Positions 11,014 to 22,029 of a DNA stretch of 64,000 nucleotides are shown in pieces. A model generated the notes under the pieces. That model worked only from the letters and a program-made list of their open reading frames with translations. It was not told the origin of the DNA and ran no database searches. A program made the position numbers and the translations under genes. The DNA is from Haberlea rhodopensis (lineage: Eukaryota; Streptophyta; Magnoliopsida; Lamiales; Gesneriaceae): contig CAJQUN010000039.1 of assembly GCA_907163345.1 (NCBI GenBank), positions 2,984,361 to 3,048,360 of the forward strand, read 5' to 3'. How positions within the stretch are numbered: the stretch's first letter is position 1; every line of letters begins with the position of its first letter.

Positions 11014-12603
11014 TGTCACGCCCCGAAATCGAGGTCGATAACACCAGCTTTGATTCTAAATATAATTCAAAATCAAGAAGCCTCGTAATACAGAATCTAC
11101 AAAAAAACCAGTCTTTTATCCATAAAATAAATATTTCTTACAAATATCAGCGTAAGCATCATAAATTAATGGCAGCGGCATCTTGAACAATAACATCTAA
11201 TTCACCATCTCCAAAATTGGTTTTTATCTTCCTCTCAATTTTGATTCGCTTATATCTGGAGAGTGGATGTAAGGGGTGAGCGTTTTGGTAAACACCCAGC
11301 AAGTGGGGGACAATCGTATGTGACACAACATATAAATATAATAATTTTTCATAAACATGAATCAAAAATCAGAACAGAAACCGATATGAATAGAAAAGAA
11401 ACTGAACAGAATTTGCTCATCGGAGCCAGAACAGAACATAAACTTCATATCAGAATCTCATACCATATACTAAAGTAAGCACAATAAATCATCTAGTTTC
11501 CTCATGGTACTGATATCAGTTCTATAGACATAACCCTCATAGAGATGAGGTCAGAACATCGGATCACCCATGAATAAAGGGTCTGGACTTCCCCAGAACA
11601 ACGGTTAAGCACTGTATCAGGTCAGAAAAACGATTATAATCCCACCGCATCAGGGTCAGAAACAGAATTCGGAATTCCTTATCAATTGGATTTTGATATT
11701 TAAAGTGCTTCAGGTTTCAAAGATCAGAATTTCATAATTTGAAAATAGTTCACATAACGATTGGATTTTAAAACACATACTTATGATTTAAAAAACGAAA
11801 GAATGATTTTAACAAAAGCCCACTTACAAAGATCAGAAACGATTCTTGCGTGTCAATGGTTTTCGGTGGCAAAAACGCGATAAATTACATCTCATTTCCT
11901 TGCTGAAAATTTAACACATTTTAGTGTGTGCTAGTGTGTGTTTCGAAATTGATGTGAATTGTGAGGTAATTGATTGACTCTTTTCCTATTTATTAACTTG
12001 TTTAATCAAGAGTCCTAGTATAATACTATCTCTTGATATTATAATTCACTATTATCTATTTACTTTTTATTGTTTTAAAACTATACAAGATTAAATCATA
12101 TAAACTAAATATTATCTTTTATTTTTCAATATTATCTATACTTAGTTTTGGTTTGACCAAATAACATCAAGTGGTTGGATAAACATAAGGATTCTAATTG
12201 TGACTTGACCAAAAATCTAGTTGGTTAAATACTTAGGCATTGGTTTAGCTACAAGTCTACAAGATTAAATCGATATGATTTATCTCATCAAATGTTTTAT
12301 TGGCTAATAGATATCAATGACATGATTCCTAATTATCTAACAACTCATTATTATCTTTGATAAATTCTTCAATCATTTACACATTACTTTACTATCTGTT
12401 AAGATACAATTCTTAATTATCTAATTGTTTGTTTAAATAAATGTTTTGCAATCTATAAGATTGATATCATGTAACCAGTATTAACTCTAATATAATTTCA
12501 TATTATCTAAACACTAAGTTATTGATTTAAATAAACAACCTTGAGTATGTTGGTTTACTAAAACTTTAGTTTTTGGCTTGGTTGGAAAAATCGAGTTTTC
12601 ACA
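11014..12603 (-). mobile_element. LTR of gypsy element G
   Basis: On the minus strand the block starts TGTGAAAAC at 12603 and ends GGGGCGTGACA at 11014, giving TG...CA ends. Next to 12603 lies a purine tract (AATAAGGATGGAGGAA) preceded by TTTCGAGGACAAAAC, the layout found just before the 3' LTR in the other gypsy elements here. A 71-bp piece of the same LTR (about 11611-11680) recurs at 42343-42413. No coding part of G survives in the window. Confidence 0.5.
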
Positions 12604-12731
12604 TTCCTCCATCCTTATTGAAAGTTTTGTCCTCGAAACTTGAGTCAGTTGACCTTGGAAAAGGTAGTGGTATTTCTCTCGCATCTTTCTTCTACATCCC
12701 ATATAACTTCTCACTCCTTATGATTTGACCA
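12604..12731 (-). mobile_element. Remnant of G interior with purine tract
   Basis: This short piece holds the purine tract and the CGAGGACAAAAC motif upstream of LTR G and ends where the truncated 5' LTR of Gy1-A begins at 12732. No protein motif was recognised. Confidence 0.45.
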
Positions 12732-13438
12732 TTAAACTATGTTATTAGAAATGATAGAGTGTTCCGGTGGTTGTTATGGGAAAGCGAGGAAGGTACTTAC
12801 CGCTGACATAGCTAGCGAGGAGATATATCTGATATCAAGGTGTAGCGAGGGATATCAAAGTACCGCTATATGTCAAGCGAGGGGTCCAATTGTGCCGCTG
12901 ACATAACAGGACCAGAACAGTCACATTTCTAATTAACATTGTTGATTATGGGAATATAAGTGAATTACAGTTTTAATCATTTATGTCAAGAACTAATGAT
13001 TTCATGCATGAATATGAAGCAGAGACAACAAAAGTGGGTTAATGCGATTAACCAGGAAGTAAATGTTAACGATTATTTCATGCATTTAATTACATGCCAT
13101 TATCTTATGATGTTAAGTAATGATGTACATGCTCATGATGAGTTGTTCCTGTAGGTACACTTTTGGACTGAAGGGCTAAGGGTCGGGTTGAGGCAGTGAG
13201 CTACGAGGAGCATGAAAGAATTTAGGTTACAAGATTTTTGGATAGTCTCTACTCTAGGAGTAGTGTAAATCTATAGCTTTAACATTCATTATCGAGAATG
13301 TAATTAATTAGCTTTTGGAATTTTATTTTTGGCCTGTGATCCTATTAGCTCAAGGCTACAACCGGAACCCTAAGATGTTAATGCATGTTTAGTCCATAAT
13401 ACATTATTATAATGATGTTAAGGTAGGAAGCCCCTACA
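12732..13438 (+). mobile_element. Gy1-A 5' LTR, truncated
   Basis: The 707 bp match the distal part of the 3' LTR (19490-19726 plus 41894-42342) and end GGAAGCCCCTACA. The first 1.3 kb, including the promoter and palindrome region, is missing; the break is at 12732 against the G remnant. Inverted AGCG...CGCT words occur from 12785 to 12905. Confidence 0.8.
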
Positions 13439-13452
13439 TTAGTGGTTAGAGA
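13439..13452 (+). other. Deletion scar at the primer-binding site
   Basis: After the LTR the sequence reads TTAGTGGTTAGAG. In element E the same place reads TTAGTGG then TATCAGAGCAGTGG then TTAG. The 14 bases lost lie between two AGTGG repeats and contain most of the tRNA-Met complement TGGTATCAGAGC. Confidence 0.7.
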
Positions 13453-13630
13453 ACCCGGGAAGGAGTGAAGGGTAGCCTTAGCAATAGGTTGGCTAGGTGC
13501 TCCTTTTAACCATGTTTTGTGCATATGTTGCATATGAAGTATATGACTATTATACTAACATGTTATGGTTTTCTAACGATGTATTATATGAACTGCTTTT
13601 GGGTATGGTTGTTAACCCTTGTGTTGCAGC

Positions 13631-14650
13631 ATGGCAGCAAATGTGGAAAGTGGGTGATGCAATTAGTGTTAATGCAAGTGTTGGGCGTACAAATCCCCTA
13701 CCACGGCCAGCCTTGGGTGAAGAACCCTCTGAGCAACAGTTACTACCTGGGGAGCTAAGTTTGGCTCAGTTTCTGACATACTGACCCCCGATGTTCGAAG
13801 GAACTAAGACAGGGGAACTGGCCGAGGAATGGTTAGAGAGGATGGAACAGATATTTGTGGCAGCTCCTTGTGCGAAGTCAGCATGGATCAGGCTAGCGGA
13901 GTTCCAACTGGCCAAGAAGGCATTGATGTGGTGGAAGACCACAGTAATAGAGCAAGAGGCTCAGGGACAGGAAATAAATTGGAAGCTGTTCAGAACTCGG
14001 TTTCTGACCTGCTACTTTTCAGCTGCTGCACGACAGGCTAAGGAGGATGAGTTTACTAACTTAAAGCAAGGCACCATGCCGGTATCGGACTATGCTCTTC
14101 ATTATTGTTCTTTACTCCGATATGTGCCCCATGTTGCTGCGAATACCCAGGAAAAGATGAGACATTTCATGAAAGGCTTGAGGCCTGAAGTGTATGACAG
14201 GGTGGTCACTTATAGCCCTGCTTGCTTTGATGACGCACTTTCACGGGCTGAGCTAGCCGAACTGGGAGTTGGTGCGTATCCTGATGCCCTGCCACCTCCA
14301 GCACCCCCTTAGCTTGTGATAATTTGAAGCTGAGGGGTGATAAGTTCAAGACAAGGGGGAACACATCAGCTTCGAGGTTCAGTGGTAAGAGGCCCGAGAA
14401 TCTTTGGAAAGGAAACCGTAGGAATGACGCCCCTTCAGTAAGAGGACAGTCTCAGGGAGGCAAATTTGGGAAGGTCCAGTGCTCTCTTTGTGGGCTACCA
14501 CATTCGACAAAAGACTGCGTAGGTTGTTACGTTTGTGGCAATAAGGGCCACTTTGCTCGGCAATGTCCCAATCGGGAGGGACAACAGAACTCTGCGGGGA
14601 GGCCCGCGGACAGAGCAGTGCAGCACATGCCACCGTTTGTACCGAGGTAG
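13631..14650 (+). pseudogene. Gy1-A gag (capsid and zinc knuckle), broken
   Basis: This is the gag part of the polyprotein. The capsid-like region (EEWLERMEQIF ... KKALMWWK ... LKQGTMPVSDYALHY) is followed by a zinc knuckle CYVCGNKGHFARQC of the form CX2CX4HX4C. Breaks: an in-frame TGA at 13782-13784 (best explained as CGA to TGA), a stop plus frame change near 14310 in a C-run, and TAG at 14648-14650 (from CAG). The start is uncertain: the ATG at 13631 begins a frame that soon stops, so another indel must lie near 13655. Gag and pol share one frame after 14324, as expected for a single Tekay-type polyprotein. Confidence 0.8.
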
Positions 14651-17600
14651 TATGGAGGTCAGCCTATGAGGCCACCTCAGGGGCAAGTTTATGCATTGAC
14701 AAGGGAGCAGGCTACAGCGGCTCCGGAGGAAGTGATAGCGGGTACGTGTCTTTTATTTATGCATCCTGCTTTTATATTGATAGACACAGGTGTGTCACAC
14801 TCTTTTGTGTCGACAAGTTTTGTGGAAAGGCACCACATATGCACTTCTCCGTCGCCCATGCCTCTTGTAGTCTCGACACCCGCTGGAAGAAGTTTGATTG
14901 CTGATCGGATTGTCTATGACGGCCTCATTTATTTTGAGGGTAACGAGCTAAGGTCAGATTTGATTGTTCTGGGAATGTCAGACTTCGATTGCATTATGGG
15001 CATCGATGTGCTGAACAAGTATCAGACAGTTGTGGACTGCAGGCAGAGGAATGTCCGGTTCAGGTCTGATATAGGAGTCCAGTGGACATTCTATGGAGAT
15101 GGTTCCCGTTCAAAGATCTCGTTGATATTTGCTGTTAAGATGGCACAGTTGTTGGAACGGGGCCAAACAGGATATCTCATATATGTTGTTGATATTACTG
15201 AAAAGAGGGAAGAATTAAAGGTCGAGGATGTGCCCGTAGTGGCGGAGTTTCCTGATGTCTTTCCGGAAGAGATTCCCGGATTTCCACCGATGAGAGAGGT
15301 CGAGTTTGGGATTGAGGTACTACCGGGGACGTCTGCCATTTCTGGTGCCCCGTATAGGATGGCACCAGCGGAGTTAAGGGAGTTGAAGGTTCAGTTGCAA
15401 GAGCTCCTTGATAAGGGTTACATACGCCCTAGCGTATCGCCCTGGGGTGCACCAGTCCTGTTTGTCAAAAAGAAAGATGGTTCGATGCGTCTGTGCATCG
15501 ATTACAGGCAACTGAACAAAGCCACGGTGAAGAATACGTATCCACTTCCGAGGATCGATGATTTGTTTGACCAGTTGCAGGGTACAAGGCTCTACAGTAA
15601 GATCGATCTGAGGTCGGGGTATCATCAGATTCGGGTAAGGGAAGATGATGTTCAGAAGACAGCTTTCAGGACTAGGCATGGGCACTATGAATTCTTAGTC
15701 ATGCCTTTTGGGGTGACAAATGCCCCAGCTGTCTTTATGAGTCTGATGAACAGAGTATTTCAACCATATTTGGATCAGTTTGTCATTGTTTTCATTGACG
15801 ATATACTCATTTACTCTCGGACCGAAGAGGGACACGTGAAGCACTTGAGGACAGTACTCCAGATCCTTAGGGATCATCAGTTATATGCAAAACTCAGCAA
15901 GTGCGAGTTCTGGTTGAGCAGTGTGGTGTTCTTGGGTCATGTTATATCTAGCAGCGGGATATCTATAGATCCCAGGAAGGTTGAAGCTGTGATGGAGTGG
16001 GCTGCACCCACTTTTGTACCTGAGATACGGAGCTTCCTCTGCTTGGCCGGTTATTATCGATGTTTAGTCAAAGGTTTTTCAAAGATTGCCAAACCCCTGA
16101 CACAGCTGACTCAGAGAGGAGTCCCGTTCTATTGGTCCGAAGCTTGTGAGGAAAGCTTCCAAGAATTGAAGCGCCGTTTGACTACGGCACCTGTATTGGT
16201 GATTCCTTCTGAGAATAAGAGGTTTGCCTTGTACACAGATGCATCACTGCAGGGTTTGGGCTGTGTATTGATGCAGGATAAGCACGTGGTGGCTTATGCT
16301 TCGAGGCAGTTGAAGCCTCATGAGACCAGAACCCAGTTCATGATCTGGAACTGGCGATCATCATTTTCGCCTTGAAAATTTGGAGGCATTACCTGTATGG
16401 TACGACGTTTACCATCTATTCAGACCATAAGAGCCTGAAGTTTTTGTTCACACAGGCTGAATTGAATATGCGACAAGAAGATGGATGGATTTACTCAAGG
16501 ATTATGATTGTGAAATTGAGTATCATCCTGGTAAAGCAAACTTGATAGCAGACGCCTTAAGTCGGAAGGTGAAGAGTACTGCTGAGGATGCCATGAATTT
16601 ATCAGCTATGATGACTTCTTATTGCCATCTGGGCAATGATTTTGATGTGGACACGTCGCCGGTGCGAGTGTCGTCCCTATTGTCTGAGCCAGACATATTT
16701 GAGGCTATCAGGAAAGCCCAGAGGTCGGATGATGAGGTTCAGAGGTGGTCATCGATAGTACTTCAGGGTCAGTTATCAAAGTTTAGAGTGGCAGAAGATG
16801 GTTCCTTGAGGCTTGGTAACAGTTGGGTAGTGCTGAGGGCACCAGAGTTGCGTCAAGGGATTTTGCACCATGCTCATAGCAGCAGGTTTAGCATACATCC
16901 AGGTGGGAGGAAGATGTACAATGACTTATGCGACCACTTTTGGTGGAGGCGGATGAAAAGAGACGTCATCACCTTTGTCAAGAAGTGCTTGATTTGTCAG
17001 CAAGTAAAAGCGGAGAGGCAGAGGCCTGGTGGCGAGCTGAAGAGTTTAGAGGTACCTGAATGAAAGTGGGAGCACATATCTATGGACTTCGTGACCCACA
17101 TGCCAAGGACGGCCTCTGGATTTGATGCAATCTGGGTGATCGTGGATAGGCTGACGAAGGTGGCTCATTTCATCCCTTACTGTATGTATTTCGCATACCT
17201 AAAGATGGCCCAATTATATGTACGGATGTGGTGAGGTTGCATGGGGTTCCGGTCTCGATTGTGTCTGACAGAGATCCAAGGTTTACTTCACATTTCTGGG
17301 AGGGTCTCCAGATAGCTTTGGGCACAGAGGTGAGACTGAGTACAACTTATCACCCTTAGACAGACGGTCAGACGGAGCGTACTATACAGACGCTCGAAGA
17401 TATGCTGAGGGCATGTGTGTTGGAGTTTGATACTCCATGGCAGGATTCAGTGGCACTGGTGGAGTTCTCCTATAATAACAGCTATCAGGCGAGCATTCAG
17501 ATGGCTCCATTCGAAGCTCTTTACGATCGACGCTGTAGGTCACCGCTGTATTGGGAGGACTTGACTAGTAAAGCGGTCGGACGACCGGATATGATTAGGG

Positions 17601-18126
17601 ATATGGAAGGAAAGATTAAGTTGTACGCCAGAAGATGAAAGCGGCCCAGGATAGGCAAGAAGCCTATGCCAATAAGTGACGACGACCGCTAGAATTTCAA
17701 GTGGGAGATAATGTATTTTTAAAGATCTCACCTTTCAGGGGTGTGGTTCGTTTTGGTATGCGGGGGAAGTTATCTCCGAGGTATGTTGGGCCATATGAAG
17801 TATTGCAACGTATCAGTACTTTGGTCTACCGTTTGGCTCTACCGCCGTCTTTATCTGGTATTCATGATGTCTTTCACGTCTCTATGTTACGGAAGTATGA
17901 GCCAGACCCATCTCATGTATTACAGCCTACTGAAGTACAGTTGGACTTAGATGTATCCTACGTAGAACAACCAATCAGAATTCTAGATCGAGAGGATCGC
18001 AGATTACGAAGCAAGATTATACCGATGGTCAAAGTTCAGTGGGATCGTCGGGCTGTCGAGGAGGCTACGTGGGAGACGGAACGGCATATGGTGCAGCATT
18101 ACCCGGAACTATTTTCTGGTATGTGA
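14651..18126 (+). pseudogene. Gy1-A pol: protease, RT, RNase H, integrase, chromodomain
   Basis: The frame from 14666 holds the aspartic protease (LIDTGVSHSFVS), reverse transcriptase (YPLPRIDDLF, the catalytic FIDDIL, and FLGHVI) and RNase H (LYTDASLQGLG). It then breaks by one-base losses near 16331 and 16476. Integrase follows: the HHCC zinc region around 16860-17010, and the three acidic residues in SMDFV, VSDRDP and DGQTER. The last frame (17701-18126) has the GPYEVL module and a chromodomain-like tail (ILDREDRRLRSK ... WETE). Further breaks are TGA 17061-17063, a one-base loss near 17225, TAG 17357-17359, a loss near 17620 and TGA 17677-17679. All five stop codons of gag-pol fit C-to-T or G-to-A changes. 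The protein copied and integrated the element; the chromodomain steers insertion to heterochromatin in this family. Confidence 0.9.
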
Positions 18127-18156
18127 TTTATGTTTAGTTTCGTTTTGGGTAAGTGC

Positions 18157-18196
18157 ATGCGATTTCGAGGACGAAATCGCATAAGAAGGGGAGTAT
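18157..18196 (+). promoter_or_regulatory. Perfect hairpin and polypurine tract before the Gy1-A 3' LTR
   Basis: ATGCGATTTCG (18157-18167) and CGAAATCGCAT (18172-18182) are perfect 11-bp arms around the loop AGGA. The purine tract AAGAAGGGGAG, primer for plus-strand DNA synthesis, follows directly and ends at the LTR start (18197). The TTCGAGGACGAA core recurs before the LTRs of elements B, E, F and G. Confidence 0.7.
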
Positions 18197-18533
18197 TGTG
18201 ACATCCCAAAATGATTAATTGCAATTTGGGCATTAATAATGTTTACGTGATTAATTATGGTGATAATTGATTTATGTGTTGGAATTAATTATCTTATCGA
18301 AATGCTTAGTCACATGGTAGGCGTGACCTGGGGGTTGCATTTCAGGGTGCATGTTATGCATGTTGGAAAATGAAGTGTTAACATGTTTTAATTGTATTGG
18401 TTGCTAATTATGTGGAAAATATGGATTTAGTTGAAGTTGTTGCATTTTTGCAAAATGCTTTTAAAATACCATGTTGTGGTATTTTATACATCATGTTAAT
18501 TTTGGGGTACAATTTTAATAACCCTTATAACCC

Positions 18534-18542
18534 TTTACCCCA
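18534..18542 (+). promoter_or_regulatory. TATA-like site in Gy1 LTR
   Basis: CTTATAACC lies about 340 bp into the LTR, followed by a pyrimidine-rich stretch. A similar word is kept in the other Gy1 LTRs (TTATAACCCCC in B and near 54740), although the copy at 51464 is altered. This is a plausible Pol II promoter; the start site is not determined. Confidence 0.35.
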
Positions 18543-18954
18543 CCTTTTACCCATCACTTTACCTTCATTTTATCCACCACTCTTAAATCCCCAAATCTTA
18601 TCCCCAACCCTAACCCATTTCACATTTTCGAATTTGGGCAAAAGAGGAAGGAGAAATCTTCTCAAAATCTTTGTTTGTGAGATTTTTGGTAGGATTTGGA
18701 GTCCTCAAGAGGTATGAAACCCTTCCTAAAGTTTTAATGATGTTTGGTTTTGAAATGGATTAACATTTTGGGATTTTTGTAGATTTATTTTTGGGTATAT
18801 GTTGTATGTGGTTGGGTTATGATTTTTGAAGTGTTTTATATGGGTTTTAGTGAGTTATGATGATATTGGAGTTATTGGAATGTTTGGGTTTGAAGGGTAT
18901 GTGGAAGAGCTTGAAAAATGCTCACAAATGGTGAAGAATCGCGCACACAGCAGG

Positions 18955-19133
18955 TGGCGATCGATCGCCATATTTGAGGCGATCGATCGCCGAAGGCCAG
19001 TGGCGATTTGTATAGCAGGCGATCGACCGCCATATTTGGCGCGATCGATCGCCTCGAGCCAGTGAAGTCTGGCGATCGATCGCTATGTCAAGGCGATCGA
19101 TCGGTAAGGCTCGCGATCGATCGCCTCGACACA
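18955..19133. repeat. GATCGATC palindrome cluster in Gy1-A LTR
   Basis: Seven sites occur, five of them perfect GCGATCGATCGC; the others are GCGATCGACCGC and GCGATCGATCGG. The first extends to the 16-bp palindrome TGGCGATCGATCGCCA. Spacing varies between about 20 and 40 bp. Confidence 0.9.
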
Positions 19134-19726
19134 GCAGTGGAATTTTGTGAAAATGATGTTTTTGTTGGATTTTTGGTATTTGGACTATAATTGGCTTCTA
19201 ATATTGATTTGTATGGTTGTGTAGAACCATCCCAGGTACCCACAACTTCAAGGAGATAAAGTTCTACAACTTCTCCACTTTTGAGATTAAGGTACGTAAG
19301 AGACGTACGGGCATCGGACGGTAAAACACACTCCTATATTATGACTATGCGATGATTGCATAAGTATTTATGTAACAAGTTGACGATGTTATGATAAGTA
19401 AAGATACGATGATGTTTATGATAAGTGAGGATGATGTTTATGATGAGTAATGATGCTATGATGTTTATGATGTATGTTAAACTATGTTATTAGAAATGGT
19501 AGAGTGTTCCGGTGGTTGTTATGGGCAAGCGAGGAAGGTACTTACCACTGACATAGCTAGCGAGGAGATATATCCGCTATCAAGGTGTACCGAGGGATAT
19601 CAAAGTACCGCTATATGTCAAGCGATGGGTCCAATTGTGCCGCTGACATAACAGGACCAGAACAGTCACATTTCTAATTAACATTGTTGATTATGGGAAT
19701 ATAAGTGAAATACGATTTTAATCATT

Positions 19727-21113
19727 TGTTAGGATCGGGGTAGTGTTTAGAAGGGGGGGTTGAATAAATACTAGATTAAATTTCGATTTCTTTTTCTGGT
19801 TAACTGTAAACTGTTAAGTATTACAGTTGCTTCTCAATATCAGGCAAGTCAGCAGACACTTATTATAGTGCGGAAGACGTCTACTTGACTTGTGAGGAAT
19901 AAAACTGAGGTAATAAAGCAATGAACAAATAACACAAGAGTTGTTTCTGGAAGTTCGAAGCACAACGCTTCTACGTCTCCCCTTCTTCCTTTGCAGGAAG
20001 GATTCACTAGAAGACTTGGTTTACACTTTACAGTATACAACCTTCTTAGGCACTAACACACTTGGCCTAAACTCCTAGCAATCACAATCTTCTTAACTTT
20101 TGATTACAAGAGATTCTATAACACTCTTTACAAAATAAACTATCTAGCTTCGAGTGTTTTTGAGCAGCAGACTTCAATTGGAAATAATCTATCACAGATT
20201 CAGTTTCACTTCTTGTCTGCTCTTTGCTGAACGTTTGGAATATCAGTAATATGATTTTCTTGTTTGCTTTGAAGTATATCTCTTTGTTAAAAATCGTTCA
20301 GCCGCTCTTCATTCTCTGCTTGGACGTATTTATAGGTTTGGTTGTCCAACGGTAGCTTTTCTGTATATGGAAGATATTAGCTTTCCAAATTCTTATTGTT
20401 TTCTTTCCTATTTTGTTAAGCAACGGCTCTTTTAACTCTGACGGTAATGGTGGCGGAGATATAGCAGGGTGCTCCGCTCTGTTGTACCTTTGTCAGAGAA
20501 TGTTGTACTTATTTTGTCTCGTTGCTTAGTTCTCTTACTGGAAGTTTAGACTTCTGCTGGTTTTCTTTGTTCAACTGGTCGTTCATCCTCTTATGACCAG
20601 TTGATGTCTTTGTTCAGTGTGAGACTATCCGGTTGATAGTTGTCCAGTAGATGTCCATCCAGTTTATGTTTATCCGGTTGATGGTTGTCCAGTAGATGTC
20701 TGTACAGTTGGTGGCCATCCAGTTGATGTCTTGTCCGGTTGATGTCTATCCAGTTGGTGGCCATCCAGTTGATGTCTTGTCCAGTTGATGTCTATCCAGT
20801 TGGTGGCCATCAGTTGATGTCTTGTCCAGTTGATGTCTATCCAGTTGGTAGCCATCCAGTTGATGTCTATCACTCGGTAGGTCTTTTCATCCGGTAGGTC
20901 TTCATCCGGTAGGTGTTTGACATCCGCTTGATCTTTAACATCCGGTAAGTGTCTTTTCATCCGGTAGGTCTTTAGCATCCGGTAGGTGTTCATCCGGTTG
21001 ATCTTTATCACCCGGTAGGACTTTAGCATCCGGTAGATCTTTAACATCCGGTAGGTGTTTGTCATCCGGTAGGTGTTTGTAATTACCAAAACTTAGAAAT
21101 CGTTTTCCCAACA
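19727..21113 (-). mobile_element. Copia 3' LTR
   Basis: The 1387-bp repeat is nearly identical to 40508-41888. On the minus strand it begins TGTTGGGAAAACG at 21113, right after the purine tract, and ends CGATCCTAACA at 19727. The frames at 19849-20040 and 20670-21138 are read-through of LTR repeats. Confidence 0.9.
20580..21085. repeat. About 20-bp degenerate minisatellite in the copia LTR
   Basis: Words such as CCAGTTGATGTC, CCAGTTGGTGGCCAT, CCGGTAGGTCTT and CCGGTTGAT alternate at roughly 20-bp steps. The same array lies in the other LTR at about 41350-41860 with a few unit gains and losses, so it was present before insertion and still varies. Confidence 0.8.
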
Positions 21114-22029
21114 ATTTCCCCCTTTTTGGTGATGACAAAACTAAGCAATAATCGATTTTCTACTTGAGTAAATAAGATGAGAATCCTGAAAATACTTGAA
21201 GACATAAGAAATTTTCATTTGTTATAAATATAAGCAGATTACAAGTTGTAATCAAACTGGACAATTGAGAGAGATTCATCTTTATTTAACATGAATTCTA
21301 ATAACTTGAATAGAATCTAAGACAAATCTATTTTTACACAATATAGCTGATACATGACAGATTTTTAAACAAGCAATGTAGACCGGAGAGCTTCGATCCA
21401 CCTAATATCAGAGATGAAGAGCTCGATCCACCTAATTTCAGAGAGGAAGAGCTCGATCCACCTTGTTTCAGAGAGGAAGTCAGGAAGAGTCAAATGTATA
21501 TTCATCTGGCCTCCATGACTCTGTCTTCCGGTCTACCTTTTTGTCAGAGAGGAAGTCGGGAAGAGTTCAAATGTATATGCATCAGGCCTCCATGGTTTAT
21601 GGATTCACCTAATGAAAATACTCTATCTCTGTTGAGAATACTCTATCTCTGTCTTCCCCCTTTTTGTCATCAGCACCCAGATAACTCCTGATTGCAGTTC
21701 CTGACTGATGATGAGCATCAGAGCAGGATCCAAACGCTGAAGCTTAACGGAGCTGGGTTAGATAAGTAATCAACCCATGAGGGGTTGATTTAGATAAGTA
21801 ATAAACCCATGAATCGGAACAATGGTAAAATGTAAACCAAGGAATATTCAAAGAATTGAAAAGAATCATGATTCGTGAATGTGAGTTATGAAAGCAAACA
21901 TGAGTCTCTATTTATAGAAGAAATGCATTTAGTGTGAACACATTAATGTTGTTACGATAAATGCGAAGAAAAAGTCAACTAAAAACAGTAAATAGATAAG
22001 AGTAATTAAAGAGGGATCAGAAAATGATA
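21114..22029 (-). promoter_or_regulatory. Copia 3' untranslated region with three purine tracts
   Basis: On the minus strand CACCAAAAAGGGGGAAAT touches the LTR (21114-21130) and is the likely plus-strand primer. Similar words lie upstream: ATGACAAAAAGGGGGAAG at about 21655-21671 and TGACAAAAAGGTAGACC at about 21531-21547. Repeated purine tracts before the 3' LTR are a known Sirevirus trait. The rest holds short repeats of a 'gagctcgatccacc' phrase (21370-21460) and no gene. Confidence 0.6.

Larger units (their letters stand above)
18197..19726 (+). mobile_element. Gy1-A 3' LTR, first part
   Basis: The LTR starts TGTGACATCCC, aligns with the solo LTRs at 51464 and 54409, and is interrupted at 19727 by the copia element; it resumes at 41894. 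It contains a TATA-like site, a palindrome cluster (18955-19133), a candidate splice acceptor near 19224 and AGCG/CGCT words (19525-19640). Confidence 0.85.

Noticed and set aside
14379..14686. Minus-strand frames across gypsy gag
   Set aside because: Shadows of the plus-strand gag frame, which has a clear zinc knuckle.
20670..21138. Minus-strand frames with TYRM/LPDE repeats
   Set aside because: Read-through of the degenerate minisatellite in the copia LTR; the other LTR has different frame breaks.
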